Below are positions 16,902-26,195 of a stretch of 64,000 nucleotides of DNA, in pieces. The notes under the pieces are model-generated. The model was given only the letters and a program-made list of their open reading frames with translations. It ran no database searches and was not told the DNA's origin. Position numbers and translations under genes: made by a program. The DNA is from Shewanella xiamenensis. Lineage in GTDB: Bacteria > Pseudomonadota > Gammaproteobacteria > Enterobacterales > Shewanellaceae. The first letter of the stretch is position 1, and each line of letters opens with the position of its first letter. The stretch spans positions 38,376 to 102,375 of the forward strand of contig NZ_BMOP01000014.1 in NCBI RefSeq assembly GCF_014647135.1, written 5' to 3'.

Positions 16902-17816
16902 ATGCGCATCGATATTGATGCTTTTAATGTGCTGCAAGTGCTGGTGGAAGAGGGTAGTTTTGCTAAGGCTGCCGAGCGTTTGCATAAGGCGCAATCGGCG
17001 GTGAGCTATCAGGTTAAAAAGCTAGAGGAACATTTAGGTGTGCAGCTTTTTAGCCGTGACCAATACCGCGCCGAATTAACAAGTGAGGGACGGGTGATCT
17101 TGGCTGAAGGTCAAAGATTGCTGCAACACCTTGCCAATATTGAACATCTAGCCAGTCGTTTTAGTGAAGGTTGGGAACCTAAGCTTGAGTTAGTGATCGA
17201 TGGCGCCTTGCCGATGGAGCCGATTATGACGGCGCTGAAACGAATGGCTGAGCATCAAATCCCGACAAAAATTCAGCTTAATATGGAGTTTTTGGGCGGT
17301 GTGCAGCATAGATTCGAACGTGATAATGCGGATCTGATGTTAGTTAAAGATTATCGCACCGGCCCCTATTATCATCCACAGCCGCTGCCAGCGATTACTA
17401 GCGTGCTGGTGACTAGCGCGTCACATCCGTTGGCGCAATTAAACAAAATCAGTTTATCCGAGTTACAGCAGCACGTTGAGTTGACTATCGAAGATTCCTC
17501 TCCCAATAAAACCTATCGAGATGAGCTGCAATTCGGCGGCGATAAAGTGTTTTATCTTTCTGGTTTTATTATGAAAAAGAATGCGTTATTAAAAGGACTC
17601 GGCTTTGGCTGGCTGCCAGACTTTTTAGTGCAAGAGGAACTTTTGAGCGGTGAGTTGGTGGAGGTCGACTTTGTCGGTGGCAGTCGTTATACCTTTATCC
17701 CCCAATTAGTATCGACCCTTGAGCGGCCCCTAGGGCGTGCGGGTAAGCTATTTACGGAGTTGATTTTAGAGGAATTTGCTAAAGCAGAGCAGTTTAACGG
17801 CGTTGGATTAGGATAA
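16902..17816 (+). CDS. LysR-family regulator divergent from hmgA
   Basis: This 304-residue regulator has an N-terminal winged helix-turn-helix (residues about 5-62: FNVLQVLVEEGSFAKAAERL, then HKAQSAVSYQVKKLEEHLGV) and a C-terminal effector-binding domain. The position, divergent from hmgA with a shared 216-base gap, is the classic LysR arrangement, so control of hmgA-hpd is the natural proposal. A clear AAGGAG lies before the ATG. The effector is unknown but could be a tyrosine-pathway intermediate. Shewanella tyrosine-degradation regulators of the LysR class have been proposed by comparative genomics, but I do not assign a name. Confidence 0.9.
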   Translation: MRIDIDAFNVLQVLVEEGSFAKAAERLHKAQSAVSYQVKKLEEHLGVQLFSRDQYRAELTSEGRVILAEGQRLLQHLANIEHLASRFSEGWEPKLELVIDGALPMEPIMTALKRMAEHQIPTKIQLNMEFLGGVQHRFERDNADLMLVKDYRTGPYYHPQPLPAITSVLVTSASHPLAQLNKISLSELQQHVELTIEDSSPNKTYRDELQFGGDKVFYLSGFIMKKNALLKGLGFGWLPDFLVQEELLSGELVEVDFVGGSRYTFIPQLVSTLERPLGRAGKLFTELILEEFAKAEQFNGVGLG

Positions 17817-17964
17817 ACCTCATATTACGAAATGATTTGAAACAACGAGAACAATAAAAATAATCGCCTTTTGACATTTTATGTCATAAAGTGACTCACA
17901 GAAGTGGGCGATGTGGATGTAGTACGCCCAGTCAATAAGGACCGACAGAATAAAGGGGAATCGT

Positions 17965-18759
17965 ATGTCTAGACGTTGTCATGAAGTGGATTATGAAATC
18001 ATCGGCCACAGTATGCAGTTGGTTGAGGTAGAACTTGACCCAAACGAAACCGTAATAGCTGAAGCGGGGGCAATGAATTATCTGGAGCAGGACATTAGCT
18101 TCGAGGCTAAGATGGGCGATGGCTCCGAGCCAGAGTCAGGCTTTTTTGGCAAATTAATGGGAGCGGGTAAGCGGGCGTTGACCGGGGAGAGCATCTTTAT
18201 GACGCACTTTACGAACCTCGGACATCAAAAACGCAAAGTCGCCTTTGCTGCGCCTTATCCTGGTACGATTTTGGCGATAGATCTTGCCCAATATGGTGGC
18301 GAGCTGGTTTGTCAGAAAGACAGTTTTCTCGCTGCGGCCCTCGGAACTCGCGTTAGCATGAAGTTTAACCGCCGCTTAGGTACAGGCTTTTTTGGTGGTG
18401 AAGGGTTTATTTTGCAGAGTTTACAAGGCGATGGCATGGCGTTTATCCATGCAGGTGGCACGCTGATTAAAAAGGAACTAAAAGGTGAGACCTTAAGGGT
18501 CGATACCGGTTGTCTCGTCGGTTTTACCCCAGGCATTGACTATGATATTGAGCGTGCAGGCTCATTAAAATCGATGTTTTTTGGTGGCGAGGGGTTATTT
18601 TTAGCGACCTTAAAGGGCCATGGCACGGTATGGTTGCAGAGTCTGCCGTTCTCGCGTATGGCCGATCGTATTATTGCTCACGCCCCTTCTGCTGGCGGTA
18701 GCGACCGCGGTGAAGGTTCAGTCCTCGGCGGTCTTGGTCGTATGATTGATGGCCGTTAA
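17965..18759 (+). CDS. AIM24 / TIGR00266 family protein
   Basis: This 264-residue protein matches the AIM24 (formerly DUF124) family, a glycine-rich beta-barrel fold. Repeated motifs include [19 protein letters not shown] and [20 protein letters not shown], and an early [20 protein letters not shown]. Bacterial function is not established; the mitochondrial homologue affects membrane complexes. A good GGGGAA site precedes the ATG. It is a single gene with its own terminator. Confidence 0.9.
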   Translation: MSRRCHEVDYEIIGHSMQLVEVELDPNETVIAEAGAMNYLEQDISFEAKMGDGSEPESGFFGKLMGAGKRALTGESIFMTHFTNLGHQKRKVAFAAPYPGTILAIDLAQYGGELVCQKDSFLAAALGTRVSMKFNRRLGTGFFGGEGFILQSLQGDGMAFIHAGGTLIKKELKGETLRVDTGCLVGFTPGIDYDIERAGSLKSMFFGGEGLFLATLKGHGTVWLQSLPFSRMADRIIAHAPSAGGSDRGEGSVLGGLGRMIDGR

Positions 18760-18817
18760 GTTATCGGTCAAATCGACATAAACTGCACACTCGAGTAATC
18801 GCGCTTTCTATTGGTCT

Positions 18818-18850
18818 GGCATCCCAAACTAGCTTATGGGATGCCTTTTT
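18818..18850 (+). terminator. Terminator of the AIM24-family gene
   Basis: GGCATCCCA (18818-18826) pairs with TGGGATGCC (18837-18845), followed by TTTTT. Confidence 0.88.
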
Positions 18851-18880
18851 ATTGTCGTTTTTGGTTTGATTAAGCGGGTT

Positions 18881-20146
18881 TTATTTGTGTTTAAGACCTT
18901 GCTGAATGCGCTTTTCAACCTGTCTCGATATCAAATACATCATTAAATAACCTGTGCCTAAGGCCAAAATCACCGCCACAACATTTTCTGTATACAATCG
19001 ATAAGCGTAGAAAGTGCCAATCAGTACGACGATACCACTAAGGCGTATGAGTAGGCTTTGGGTAAAATAGCCATGGGCTTTGAGATTGGCTAACTGATAG
19101 CCATTAAGCATCATAAAGATAAAGAACATGGAGAAATGCATTAATACCGGAGCGGCTTTAAGGTATTGCTCAGGAAACAACCAAGCCACCAATGGCTTAC
19201 TTGCGAATAACATCATCACGAAAAATATTCCGCTGACCCACAACGAAACCTTTGTCAGCCATGATTTGATTTGCTGAACCTCCTCAAAGCGTTTTTCTCG
19301 CACGCACACTGCGACTTCGGGTAGTACAAAACGGTAAATGGGGAAGACAAAAAGTAGGGTGAGGTATGTGATCATCGGCCGCACTACCACTTGGAAATCA
19401 CCCAATTCGTCTATGCTGAAATAAGCAATAGTCAGTAGTACTGTAATGTAAATCATCAAGATACTGGCACCCGCTTCCATTGAGGCGGTCAGACTTTTCT
19501 TCATAAAATTGCGTAAATCCGTATCAAAATGCACCGCAGTTAAGGGCGGTGTGGCGATATCCTTGCGCCGTTTGAAGTACATATAGAAGGCAACGATGAG
19601 TGATGACAGTGTCATACTGTAAAAGAGTGATGCAATGGCAGTTTGTTGTAACCCATAAAAACAGAATAAAAAGCTGGTGACTTGCGCGAGTGGCTCTAAC
19701 CAAGTGACTCGATTGGAAATGGCATATAGCCGGTACATGGCAATTTGATTGGTAAAATAGACCTTGAGCCCCATACTCAAAATAATCCCAACCAATTGAA
19801 AATATTCTACATTAAGCTGGAGTTTGTGTTTGATATAAGGCAACACAACGCCCCACGCGAGTAGCACCATTGCGATTAAGCTGTAGCGGAATATATTAGT
19901 GATATCCACATCTTGCTTGGTTTGAGAGTAGGTTACTACCATAGAAGAGCGAAACCCTGTCATCAAGATCAGTGATAACGAAATGATATCGATAACAGTG
20001 TGATAGAGTGCAAGATCAGCTTTGACTACCCATTGTGCTAACCAAAGTTTAAATAGAAAACCCACGACAATACTGGCTAGCGATGCCCAAAAACCTGCAA
20101 CAATCGCTTGCTTAACCCGTTGAAGTGAAGTTTGTTCCATATTCAA
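18881..20146 (-). CDS. Polytopic flippase-like membrane protein (MOP/polysaccharide-export superfamily)
   Basis: This 421-residue protein has about twelve hydrophobic helices and the layout of Wzx-type flippases or MATE-like exporters in the MOP superfamily. It starts with a helix (AGFWASLASIVVGFLFKLWLA) preceded by a short basic tail and ends with a lysine-rich cytoplasmic tail. It is not in a glycan-biosynthesis cluster and no polymerase or glycosyltransferase adjoins it, so the substrate is unknown. The start could be residue 1 or residue 3 (MNMEQ). Assignment rests on topology and general resemblance, not on a signature motif. Confidence 0.7.
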   Translation of the reverse strand: MNMEQTSLQRVKQAIVAGFWASLASIVVGFLFKLWLAQWVVKADLALYHTVIDIISLSLILMTGFRSSMVVTYSQTKQDVDITNIFRYSLIAMVLLAWGVVLPYIKHKLQLNVEYFQLVGIILSMGLKVYFTNQIAMYRLYAISNRVTWLEPLAQVTSFLFCFYGLQQTAIASLFYSMTLSSLIVAFYMYFKRRKDIATPPLTAVHFDTDLRNFMKKSLTASMEAGASILMIYITVLLTIAYFSIDELGDFQVVVRPMITYLTLLFVFPIYRFVLPEVAVCVREKRFEEVQQIKSWLTKVSLWVSGIFFVMMLFASKPLVAWLFPEQYLKAAPVLMHFSMFFIFMMLNGYQLANLKAHGYFTQSLLIRLSGIVVLIGTFYAYRLYTENVVAVILALGTGYLMMYLISRQVEKRIQQGLKHK

Positions 20147-20583
20147 AATCCAGCGTTAGTTTGCGATCATTATTAGGATGGGATGCATGCAATTCGGCTT
20201 ATGCTTCAAGCGCATCATCCCTTTAGATTGGCGACATAACGGCTTTTTTGATGCTTGTTTTATTGAGTTTAAGCTGTGTTGTACGCGAAGGTTTTAAGAT
20301 GCTTAGCATCGATACGGCTTCAGTTATTGCACGCCACGGCAGCCGTTTCATCTTATATTTATGCGCAGCTTAATATTTGCAGAGTCTAACATCCTACCGA
20401 TTTTCGACCAAACAGCAGAGCGTAAAGATATGATAAATATCAGCATGTTGCTTAGATGTAACACTTGTTATTAATGTGCCGATAACGATGTAGTCATCGG
20501 AATCAACTTAAGGTGAGATAAAAGCATTGGCTAAAATGTTGGCACTCTCAAAAATAGTTGAGCGTGCCAACGAATGATCTGCA
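20147..20583. other. Gene-free gap
   Basis: About 440 bases hold no convincing gene. It contains the promoter side of the flippase-like gene and the 3' side of the CigR-like gene. No strong terminator or RNA fold was recognised by eye. Confidence 0.4.
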
Positions 20584-20916
20584 CTAATCAGTAATGATAT
20601 TGACGATATCGAGGATCTTGCGACTCTTTTCATCCAATTTAATAATTGCCCCCTCGACTTGGATACTGATCCTTCCCTCTCTATCTAAGGGCACAACAAT
20701 ACGTCCGCGGTCATAAATATCGTAATCTAAGATATCACCACGGTGCAGTTTTTTCTGCCAACCTGGAGGGAGAGGCTGACCCTTATCTACTTTCTTCTGT
20801 AGGCCAGGAGGTAAGCCAGTATCTCTCTTGTCATGTTCAGGTTTCGCCAAAGTGACCGACGGGGCTAGCAGACTGAGCACGACCCCACCCATTAGTGTTG
20901 CAGTTAATTTATTCAT
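20584..20916 (-). CDS. Exported CigR/RcnB-like small protein
   Basis: This 110-residue periplasmic protein has a signal peptide (cleavage near LA/KPEHD), then two related motifs, LPPGLQKKVDKGQPLPPGW and QKKLHRGDILDY, seen in RcnB/CigR-like proteins. The C-terminal part reads RIVVPLDREGRISIQVEGA. The start is the ATG at 20914-20916 because AAGGAA lies six bases upstream; the GTG two codons earlier abuts that site. The function of this class outside Salmonella CigR is not established. Confidence 0.8.
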   Translation of the reverse strand: MNKLTATLMGGVVLSLLAPSVTLAKPEHDKRDTGLPPGLQKKVDKGQPLPPGWQKKLHRGDILDYDIYDRGRIVVPLDREGRISIQVEGAIIKLDEKSRKILDIVNIITD

Positions 20917-20991
20917 ACTCACTTCCTTGGGTATTGCATTGTTAGGGCCAATCTAGCTTAGCTTAAATGAACTTTAGCTGAATATATGCCA

Positions 20992-21453
20992 TTAACATCT
21001 GAGCATCAGTACGGCTTGCCATTGCTCGGCGGTAACGGGTTGAATACTTAGCCGTGAGCCTTTCGATACTAGGTACATATCAGCTAATTGCGGCAAGCTT
21101 TTAATTAAACTCAGTGGAATGATTTCTTTAAATTGTTCCACAAAGCGAATATCGACCCTTAGCCATCTTGGGTTGCTAGGATCTGACTTAGGATCAAAAT
21201 ACTTTGATTCTGGATCAAAGGCCGAACTATCGGGGTAGGCGCTCGTGACGACTTCAGCAATGCCGACAATACCGGGTACTTTGCAGCTTGAATGATAGAA
21301 GAAGACCTGATCGCCTATTTGCATGGCATCGCGCATAAAGTTACGTGCTTGGTAGTTACGGATCCCAAACCAAGCTTCGGTTTGATTAGGCCTTGCTTTA
21401 AGATCTTCGATACTAAATTCGTCGGGTTCCGATTTCATAAGCCAGTAATTCAT
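20992..21453 (-). CDS. EVE-domain protein
   Basis: This 153-residue protein is a stand-alone EVE domain (PUA-like fold): it opens with YWLMKSEPDEFSIEDL, then WFGIRNYQARNFMRDAM, GDQVFFYHSSCKVPGIVGIA and a late WLRVDIRF. EVE and YTH/ASCH relatives bind modified bases in nucleic acids. Single-domain EVE proteins of this type are widespread near housekeeping genes, so this is not by itself a defence gene. It is a single gene with an AAAGGACAC site before the ATG. Confidence 0.93.
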   Translation of the reverse strand: MNYWLMKSEPDEFSIEDLKARPNQTEAWFGIRNYQARNFMRDAMQIGDQVFFYHSSCKVPGIVGIAEVVTSAYPDSSAFDPESKYFDPKSDPSNPRWLRVDIRFVEQFKEIIPLSLIKSLPQLADMYLVSKGSRLSIQPVTAEQWQAVLMLRC

Positions 21454-21755
21454 TTTGTGTCCTTTTACTGAAATAACAGTCTTATCGCGTTAATTCCTTG
21501 AGTTTATCTTAGTTTTTACTGACCTCCCAGTTAACTGTATTGATGGCTGCGTGTTTCGTACCGTTAAGTCAGTGTTCAGTTAACACCGCTTACCCTGTCA
21601 TCCCTATCAAGTCTGGTATGACTGATGCTGCAATTGCAGCAATGCAATATCACAACTCAATACAAGCAAAGTTGACGAGTTTAGGTTAAACCCAAGCGAA
21701 TTTTTCAATCCCTGACTTATAAACAAAAGTAATGTTGAAATCAGTGAGGTGTGCT

Positions 21756-22136
21756 ATGGAAGCTTCAAAAATGACGACAGACTGTGGTTTATACACTAAA
21801 TATCTTAAGGATTTCACCGCAGGTGATGCGAGTTTACACCGTGATCGCATGTTGGAATTTATTAGCGATTTAACCGCTCAGGGCTGGTTACTTGCTAATT
21901 TTACTTGGGATTATTGGTATAATAACAGTTACTTGGTGGATAAGCCTGCTTATATCCGTGATGCCAGTGTGGCCCAATGCCGCCTATTATTGACCGCAAT
22001 GACACGTTTAGAGGTTTTTAGCCCAGGGGTGTTAGAGAATATGCGCCGCCAAGGGGTGCTACTGGCGATTATGGAGCGTCTGCAGTGCCTAGAGGCACCA
22101 ACATCCAATAACCAGGATGTATTTATGAGCCGTTAA
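21756..22136 (+). CDS. Hypothetical helical protein, 126 residues
   Basis: The start at 21756 follows GAGGTG at good spacing, better than the in-frame ATG at 21732. The product is soluble and helix-rich, with a tryptophan- and tyrosine-rich centre (FTWDYWYNNSYLVD). The C-terminal part has LLTAMTRLEVFSPGVLENM then GVLLAIMERL. This pattern resembles the DUF6508 family in my memory, but the match is not certain. It is a single gene upstream of the acyl-CoA ligase gene. Confidence 0.68.
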   Translation: MEASKMTTDCGLYTKYLKDFTAGDASLHRDRMLEFISDLTAQGWLLANFTWDYWYNNSYLVDKPAYIRDASVAQCRLLLTAMTRLEVFSPGVLENMRRQGVLLAIMERLQCLEAPTSNNQDVFMSR

Positions 22137-22262
22137 TCGGGCTTTAGGGAAAGGGGATGACCTTACTCTTTAGTCTAATACTGGATTTTTTTACTTGTGA
22201 CATGTTCCGTGGATTGGTTAGTTTGGACCACGCTAACCATAATAAAAAGCACGGAGGCCTTA

Positions 22263-23999
22263 ATGTCTGCTTCAAAGACTCAAGTAACTAATCAAGCAAC
22301 TAATCAAACCATTAGTCCACTTAAATACAGTGAGTTCCGGGGGCCTAATGCCCCAAAACTTGTTGAAAAAACCATAGGACAATACCTTAACGATATTGCT
22401 AACACCTATCCCGAACAGTTAGCCGTTGTCGTTAACCATCAAAATATTCGCTGGAATTACCGTCAATATCTTGCACAAATCGACGCGCTTGCAACAGGTT
22501 TACTCAAATTAGGCATAGGTCCAGGGGACCGCGTCGGTATTTGGTCACCCAATAATATTGAGTGGTGTTTAACCCAATTTGCTACTGCCAAAATTGGCGC
22601 CATCATGGTGTGTATTAACCCCGCTTATCGCCCTGAAGAATTACAATATGCCTTGACTAATGTGGGGTGTCGCGCGGTGATCTGCGCTGATAAATTCAAG
22701 TCCAGCAACTACTTGCAGATGCTCTACGAGCTTGCGCCTGAACTTAAGCAGTGCGCTGCGGGTCAATTGCAGGCTAAGGCATTACCAGAGTTGCAATTTG
22801 TGATCCGCATGGGAGCTGAAAAGTCTCCTGGCATGTTGAACTTCGATGACTTATTAGTCGAGGTGAGCGAAGATGATAAAGCAATGCTTGCGCGTATTGC
22901 CAATGAACTCAGCCCCTATGATGCGATTAATATCCAATTTACCTCTGGCACAACGGGTAGCCCAAAGGGGGCGACCTTATCGCACCATAACATCTTGAAT
23001 AACGGTTATTTAGTGGCCGAAGCAATGAGGTTTACCTGTGATGATAAGCTCTGTATCCCCGTACCTTTATACCATTGTTTTGGTATGGTGCTAGGTAATC
23101 TCGTTTGCTTGGCTAAGGGCGCAGCAGCCATATTTCCGGGAGATTCTTTCGATCCTCTCACTACCTTAGAAGTGATTGAGCGTGAGCGCTGCACCGCACT
23201 ACATGGTGTTCCCACCATGTTTATTGCCGAGTTAGAACATCCTGAATTTAAACGTTTTGATCTTAGTTCGTTGCGTACGGGCGTGATGGCGGGGGCGACT
23301 TGTCCTGAAGAGGTTATGCGTCGTGTACAGCAGTTGATGTATATGCAGGAGGTGTTAATCGGCTATGGCCAAACCGAGTGCAGTCCGTTAAATCACATTA
23401 CTGAAATCGATTCTCCAGTGGAGAAGCGTGTTCTCACCGTTGGTCGGGCGTTACCCCATACTGAAGTGAAAATTGTCAATGAGTTTGGCGAAGTGCTGCC
23501 GATTAATCAGCCCGGTGAAGTCTGTAGCCGAGGATATTGCATCATGCAATGTTATTGGAATGATCCTGAAAAAACCGCCGCCACAATTGACAGTGAAGGT
23601 TGGTTACATTCGGGCGATATTGGCCAAATGGATGAGCAAGGTTACGTGCAAATTGTGGGGCGGATTAAGGATATGATTATTCGCGGGGGCGAGAATATCT
23701 ATCCCCGAGAAATTGAAGAAAAACTCTATACCCACAAAGATGTGCAGGATGCCGCGGTGTTTGGCGTCCACAGTGATAAATATGGTGAGGAAGTCTGTGC
23801 GTGGATTAAAGTCCGCTCAGGGGCGTCGATTACTGAGGCGGATATTCGTCATTTCCTTACCGAAAAGTTCGCCTATTTTAAAGTGCCACGTTATATCAAA
23901 TTTGTGGACCAATACCCGATGACCGTTACGGGTAAAATCCAAAAATTTAAAATGCGCGAGCTGATGTATCAAGAGCTGTACGAAGATATTAATGCCTAA
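22263..23999 (+). CDS. AMP-binding acyl-CoA ligase
   Basis: This 578-residue adenylate-forming enzyme probably activates a medium- or long-chain fatty acid to its CoA thioester. Motifs are the P-loop-like FTSGTTGSPKGATLSH, GYGQTECSP, WLHSGDIGQMDEQGYVQIVGR and the C-terminal catalytic lysine in TVTGKIQKFKMRE. The start at 22263 follows a strong GGAGG; the longer reading from 22197 has no such site. Substrate cannot be told from sequence. A terminator follows. Confidence 0.92.
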   Translation: MSASKTQVTNQATNQTISPLKYSEFRGPNAPKLVEKTIGQYLNDIANTYPEQLAVVVNHQNIRWNYRQYLAQIDALATGLLKLGIGPGDRVGIWSPNNIEWCLTQFATAKIGAIMVCINPAYRPEELQYALTNVGCRAVICADKFKSSNYLQMLYELAPELKQCAAGQLQAKALPELQFVIRMGAEKSPGMLNFDDLLVEVSEDDKAMLARIANELSPYDAINIQFTSGTTGSPKGATLSHHNILNNGYLVAEAMRFTCDDKLCIPVPLYHCFGMVLGNLVCLAKGAAAIFPGDSFDPLTTLEVIERERCTALHGVPTMFIAELEHPEFKRFDLSSLRTGVMAGATCPEEVMRRVQQLMYMQEVLIGYGQTECSPLNHITEIDSPVEKRVLTVGRALPHTEVKIVNEFGEVLPINQPGEVCSRGYCIMQCYWNDPEKTAATIDSEGWLHSGDIGQMDEQGYVQIVGRIKDMIIRGGENIYPREIEEKLYTHKDVQDAAVFGVHSDKYGEEVCAWIKVRSGASITEADIRHFLTEKFAYFKVPRYIKFVDQYPMTVTGKIQKFKMRELMYQELYEDINA

Positions 24000-24020
24000 A
24001 AGGCATAAACTTTCAAACCG

Positions 24021-24050
24021 ACCCAAGCCTAAACGCTTGGGTTTATTTTT
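24021..24050 (+). terminator. Terminator of the acyl-CoA ligase gene
   Basis: ACCCAAGC (24021-24028) pairs with GCTTGGGT (24035-24042), followed by TTATTTTT. The next 260 bases up to 24313 hold nothing recognised. Confidence 0.88.
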
Positions 24051-24313
24051 ATATGGCCATCTGTGCTTAAGGAAAACATTGTCGCATGACCATCAGGTTT
24101 TCCTCAGTCTTCCCCTTGTCGTAAAGATGTCGTTTTTGGCGGCGATAGTTCTGCCTACTCCGAGCATTGCTGTCTTAGCGTGGTTCTACAAGGCTAAACA
24201 GATAACAAATATTCGCTGTACCTATAGGTATGGCTGATTATACTGAATAGAGTTAAACCGATGAGCTATTTGTTTTTTTAGCGATTAATAGATGAGTCTT
24301 TGATGGAGGCATT

Positions 24314-25066
24314 ATGATCCGCTGGTGCCCACTGATGTTTAGTTGCCTATTAACCGTGGCAAATACGACATTTGCTGACACGCTGAAGCTAACGTCATTA
24401 CTTTGGCCGCCGTATTCCGGCTATCAACTCCAGCACCAAGGCGCGAGTGTTGCGGTGGCTAAGGCGGCGTTTGAGCAAATGGAACAACAACTTATCGTGG
24501 ATTTTTACCCTTGGAGCCGTGCGATTAAATTAGCCGTTATGCCGGGCTCTGACTACATTGGCTATTTTCCAGAATATTATTTTGAAACCGATAAGTTTAT
24601 TTTTTCTAAACCGATTGGTATTGGCCCATTAGGTATTGTTGAGCAAAAATCCCGTCCCATTAGTTGGCATCATTTAGCCGATTTGAATCGTTATACTTTA
24701 GGTATTGTGCAGGATTATGTGAATACCGACTCGCTGGATGTAATGATTGCTTCAGGGAGTCAACCTGTTGAAGCGGCAACATCCGATGAGCAAAATATCA
24801 AAAAGGTGGCGGCTGGTCGTATTGACGGCGCTGTGATTGATATTAATGTGCTGCATTATCTACTTAAACAACCCCACCTTCAGCCGCTCGCAGATAAGTT
24901 ACAGGTCAATCGACAACTGATTGCCAATAAACAACTTTATGTCGCGTTTCGTAATACAGAAGAGGGGCGGCGTTGGCGGGATATTTTTGATCAAGGTTTA
25001 GCGAAGCTCGATATTGATAGCATTATGGGCGATTTGTTATTTCAACAAGAAGCCTTAAGTCAGTAA
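24314..25066 (+). CDS. Periplasmic solute-binding protein (SBP_bac_3 type)
   Basis: This 250-residue protein has a signal peptide (TFA/DTLK) and the layout of family 3 extracellular solute-binding proteins: LTSLLWPPYSGYQLQHQGAS, WSRAIKLAVMPGSDYIGYFP, and a late AAGRIDGAVIDINVLHYLL. Such proteins bind amino acids or related polar ligands, or act as orphan sensors. No permease or ATPase adjoins it, which is common for this group in Shewanella. A GGAGG site lies before the ATG. Confidence 0.87.
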   Translation: MIRWCPLMFSCLLTVANTTFADTLKLTSLLWPPYSGYQLQHQGASVAVAKAAFEQMEQQLIVDFYPWSRAIKLAVMPGSDYIGYFPEYYFETDKFIFSKPIGIGPLGIVEQKSRPISWHHLADLNRYTLGIVQDYVNTDSLDVMIASGSQPVEAATSDEQNIKKVAAGRIDGAVIDINVLHYLLKQPHLQPLADKLQVNRQLIANKQLYVAFRNTEEGRRWRDIFDQGLAKLDIDSIMGDLLFQQEALSQ

Positions 25067-25116
25067 TGCTATTTTGCACCTAACCAAAGCTGTGAGAAGG
25101 CAAGTTTTTCATCATT

Positions 25117-25413
25117 TTGTCTAACACCGCGAGTAATCAGTTGTGGGCGGCATTTCATTATCACTGCTCAGCATGTTTGTGTGTGCCAGTGAGTATTTTG
25201 TCGGGTGATCGCGATGGGTTAGTCAAGATCCAAACCAGCAGGGTATTGGTACAATATTTTAAGGTCGACTTAGTTGTGTTGGCCTATTGTGGTCATGACA
25301 TCACCATAGATGCGCCAGCTAAACTGGCGCATTATCTCTTTGAAATCATCAGCTCACCGGAGCAGGATGCGGGTGAGCAGTTTGCTGATCGCGCTGATTT
25401 ACTCAATGAATAG
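25117..25413 (+). CDS. Doubtful small ORF, 98 residues
   Basis: The frame starts with TTG and lacks a well-placed ribosome-binding site. The product contains HYHCSACLCVPVSIL and a helical acidic C-terminus (IISSPEQDAGEQFADRADLLNE). No family is recognised. It may be a genuine lineage-specific gene or a chance frame. Confidence 0.3.
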   Translation: MSNTASNQLWAAFHYHCSACLCVPVSILSGDRDGLVKIQTSRVLVQYFKVDLVVLAYCGHDITIDAPAKLAHYLFEIISSPEQDAGEQFADRADLLNE

Positions 25414-25506
25414 CAGAATTAGTGCAATTGCTGCCGAACTATGCATCAGCACTACCCACCAATGCTGAGTAGTGCTGAGTGATATGCCTTACGCCTTGGC
25501 GATCAT

Positions 25507-25552
25507 GGTTATTACGCTTTCGCTACTGTGGTTATTACGCTTTCGCTACTAT
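25507..25552. repeat. 23-bp tandem duplication at the 3' end of yccF
   Basis: GGTTATTACGCTTTCGCTAC plus three bases occurs twice in a row (25507-25529 and 25530-25552), differing at one position. The duplication covers the last codons and stop of yccF. The copy nearer the gene supplies the stop, so the reading frame is unaffected. Confidence 0.85.
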
Positions 25553-25942
25553 GGTTTGCCCAATCGGCGTTAGGCTTAACAGCGCCAGCTTAAGATGTTG
25601 GATCCCGAAAGGGATACCGATAATCGTCACAAAGCAGGCAAGAGCATGGGCCAAATGACCTATGGCCAACCAAATCCCAAACAGTAAGAACCAAATGATA
25701 TTGCCCACCATGCCAAAGGCGCCTGTTCCTAAATCTTCACGGCCAGTTAAATGACGGCGATTCATTTGTTCTTGTCCAAAGGGCCAGAAGGTCAATTCAC
25801 CAATCACAAAGCAGGCGCGACCAAAGGGAATACCGATAATACTGATAAAACACAAAATCCCCGCAAGCCACCAGGCTAGGCCCATCACAAATCCACCAAG
25901 GACAAACCAAGCAATATTGAAAATTAACCGTAGTAATGACAT
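25535..25942 (-). CDS. yccF: YccF-type membrane protein
   Basis: This 135-residue inner-membrane protein has two similar halves, each with an IIGIPFG motif (FISIIGIPFGRACF and FVTIIGIPFGIQHL), and hydrophobic helices between, as in YccF. A polar loop with GQEQMNRRHLTGREDLG lies between the halves. Function is unknown. The last codons lie in a short tandem duplication. A GGAG site precedes the ATG. Confidence 0.92.
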   Translation of the reverse strand: MSLLRLIFNIAWFVLGGFVMGLAWWLAGILCFISIIGIPFGRACFVIGELTFWPFGQEQMNRRHLTGREDLGTGAFGMVGNIIWFLLFGIWLAIGHLAHALACFVTIIGIPFGIQHLKLALLSLTPIGQTIVAKA

Positions 25943-26195
25943 TGAAAACTCCTTATCTAATCCAAAATCTGTGCGACAGAAACAACATCAACACTCGAAA
26001 TTATTAATTGATGCTTAAATGTCATAAGCGAGAATTATGCCAAAAGTTTTTTCATTAATAATCAATGGTATATTATAGTTTTTACCTCTATGGATTGTGA
26101 GTTAAGCTAATATTTCGTGAATTTCCTTAATTCTTAGGAAGAATTTAGCCAAGCCCGCGTTACACTAAACACCTTATCTCCCCTTGAGTAAATAA

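Noticed and set aside
20992-21453. EVE-domain gene as part of a defence island
   Set aside because: Stand-alone EVE proteins of this type are common housekeeping neighbours, and no restriction or defence gene adjoins it.
23992-24237. 81-residue plus-strand frame after the acyl-CoA ligase gene
   Set aside because: It runs through the rho-independent terminator at 24021-24050 and has no ribosome-binding site.
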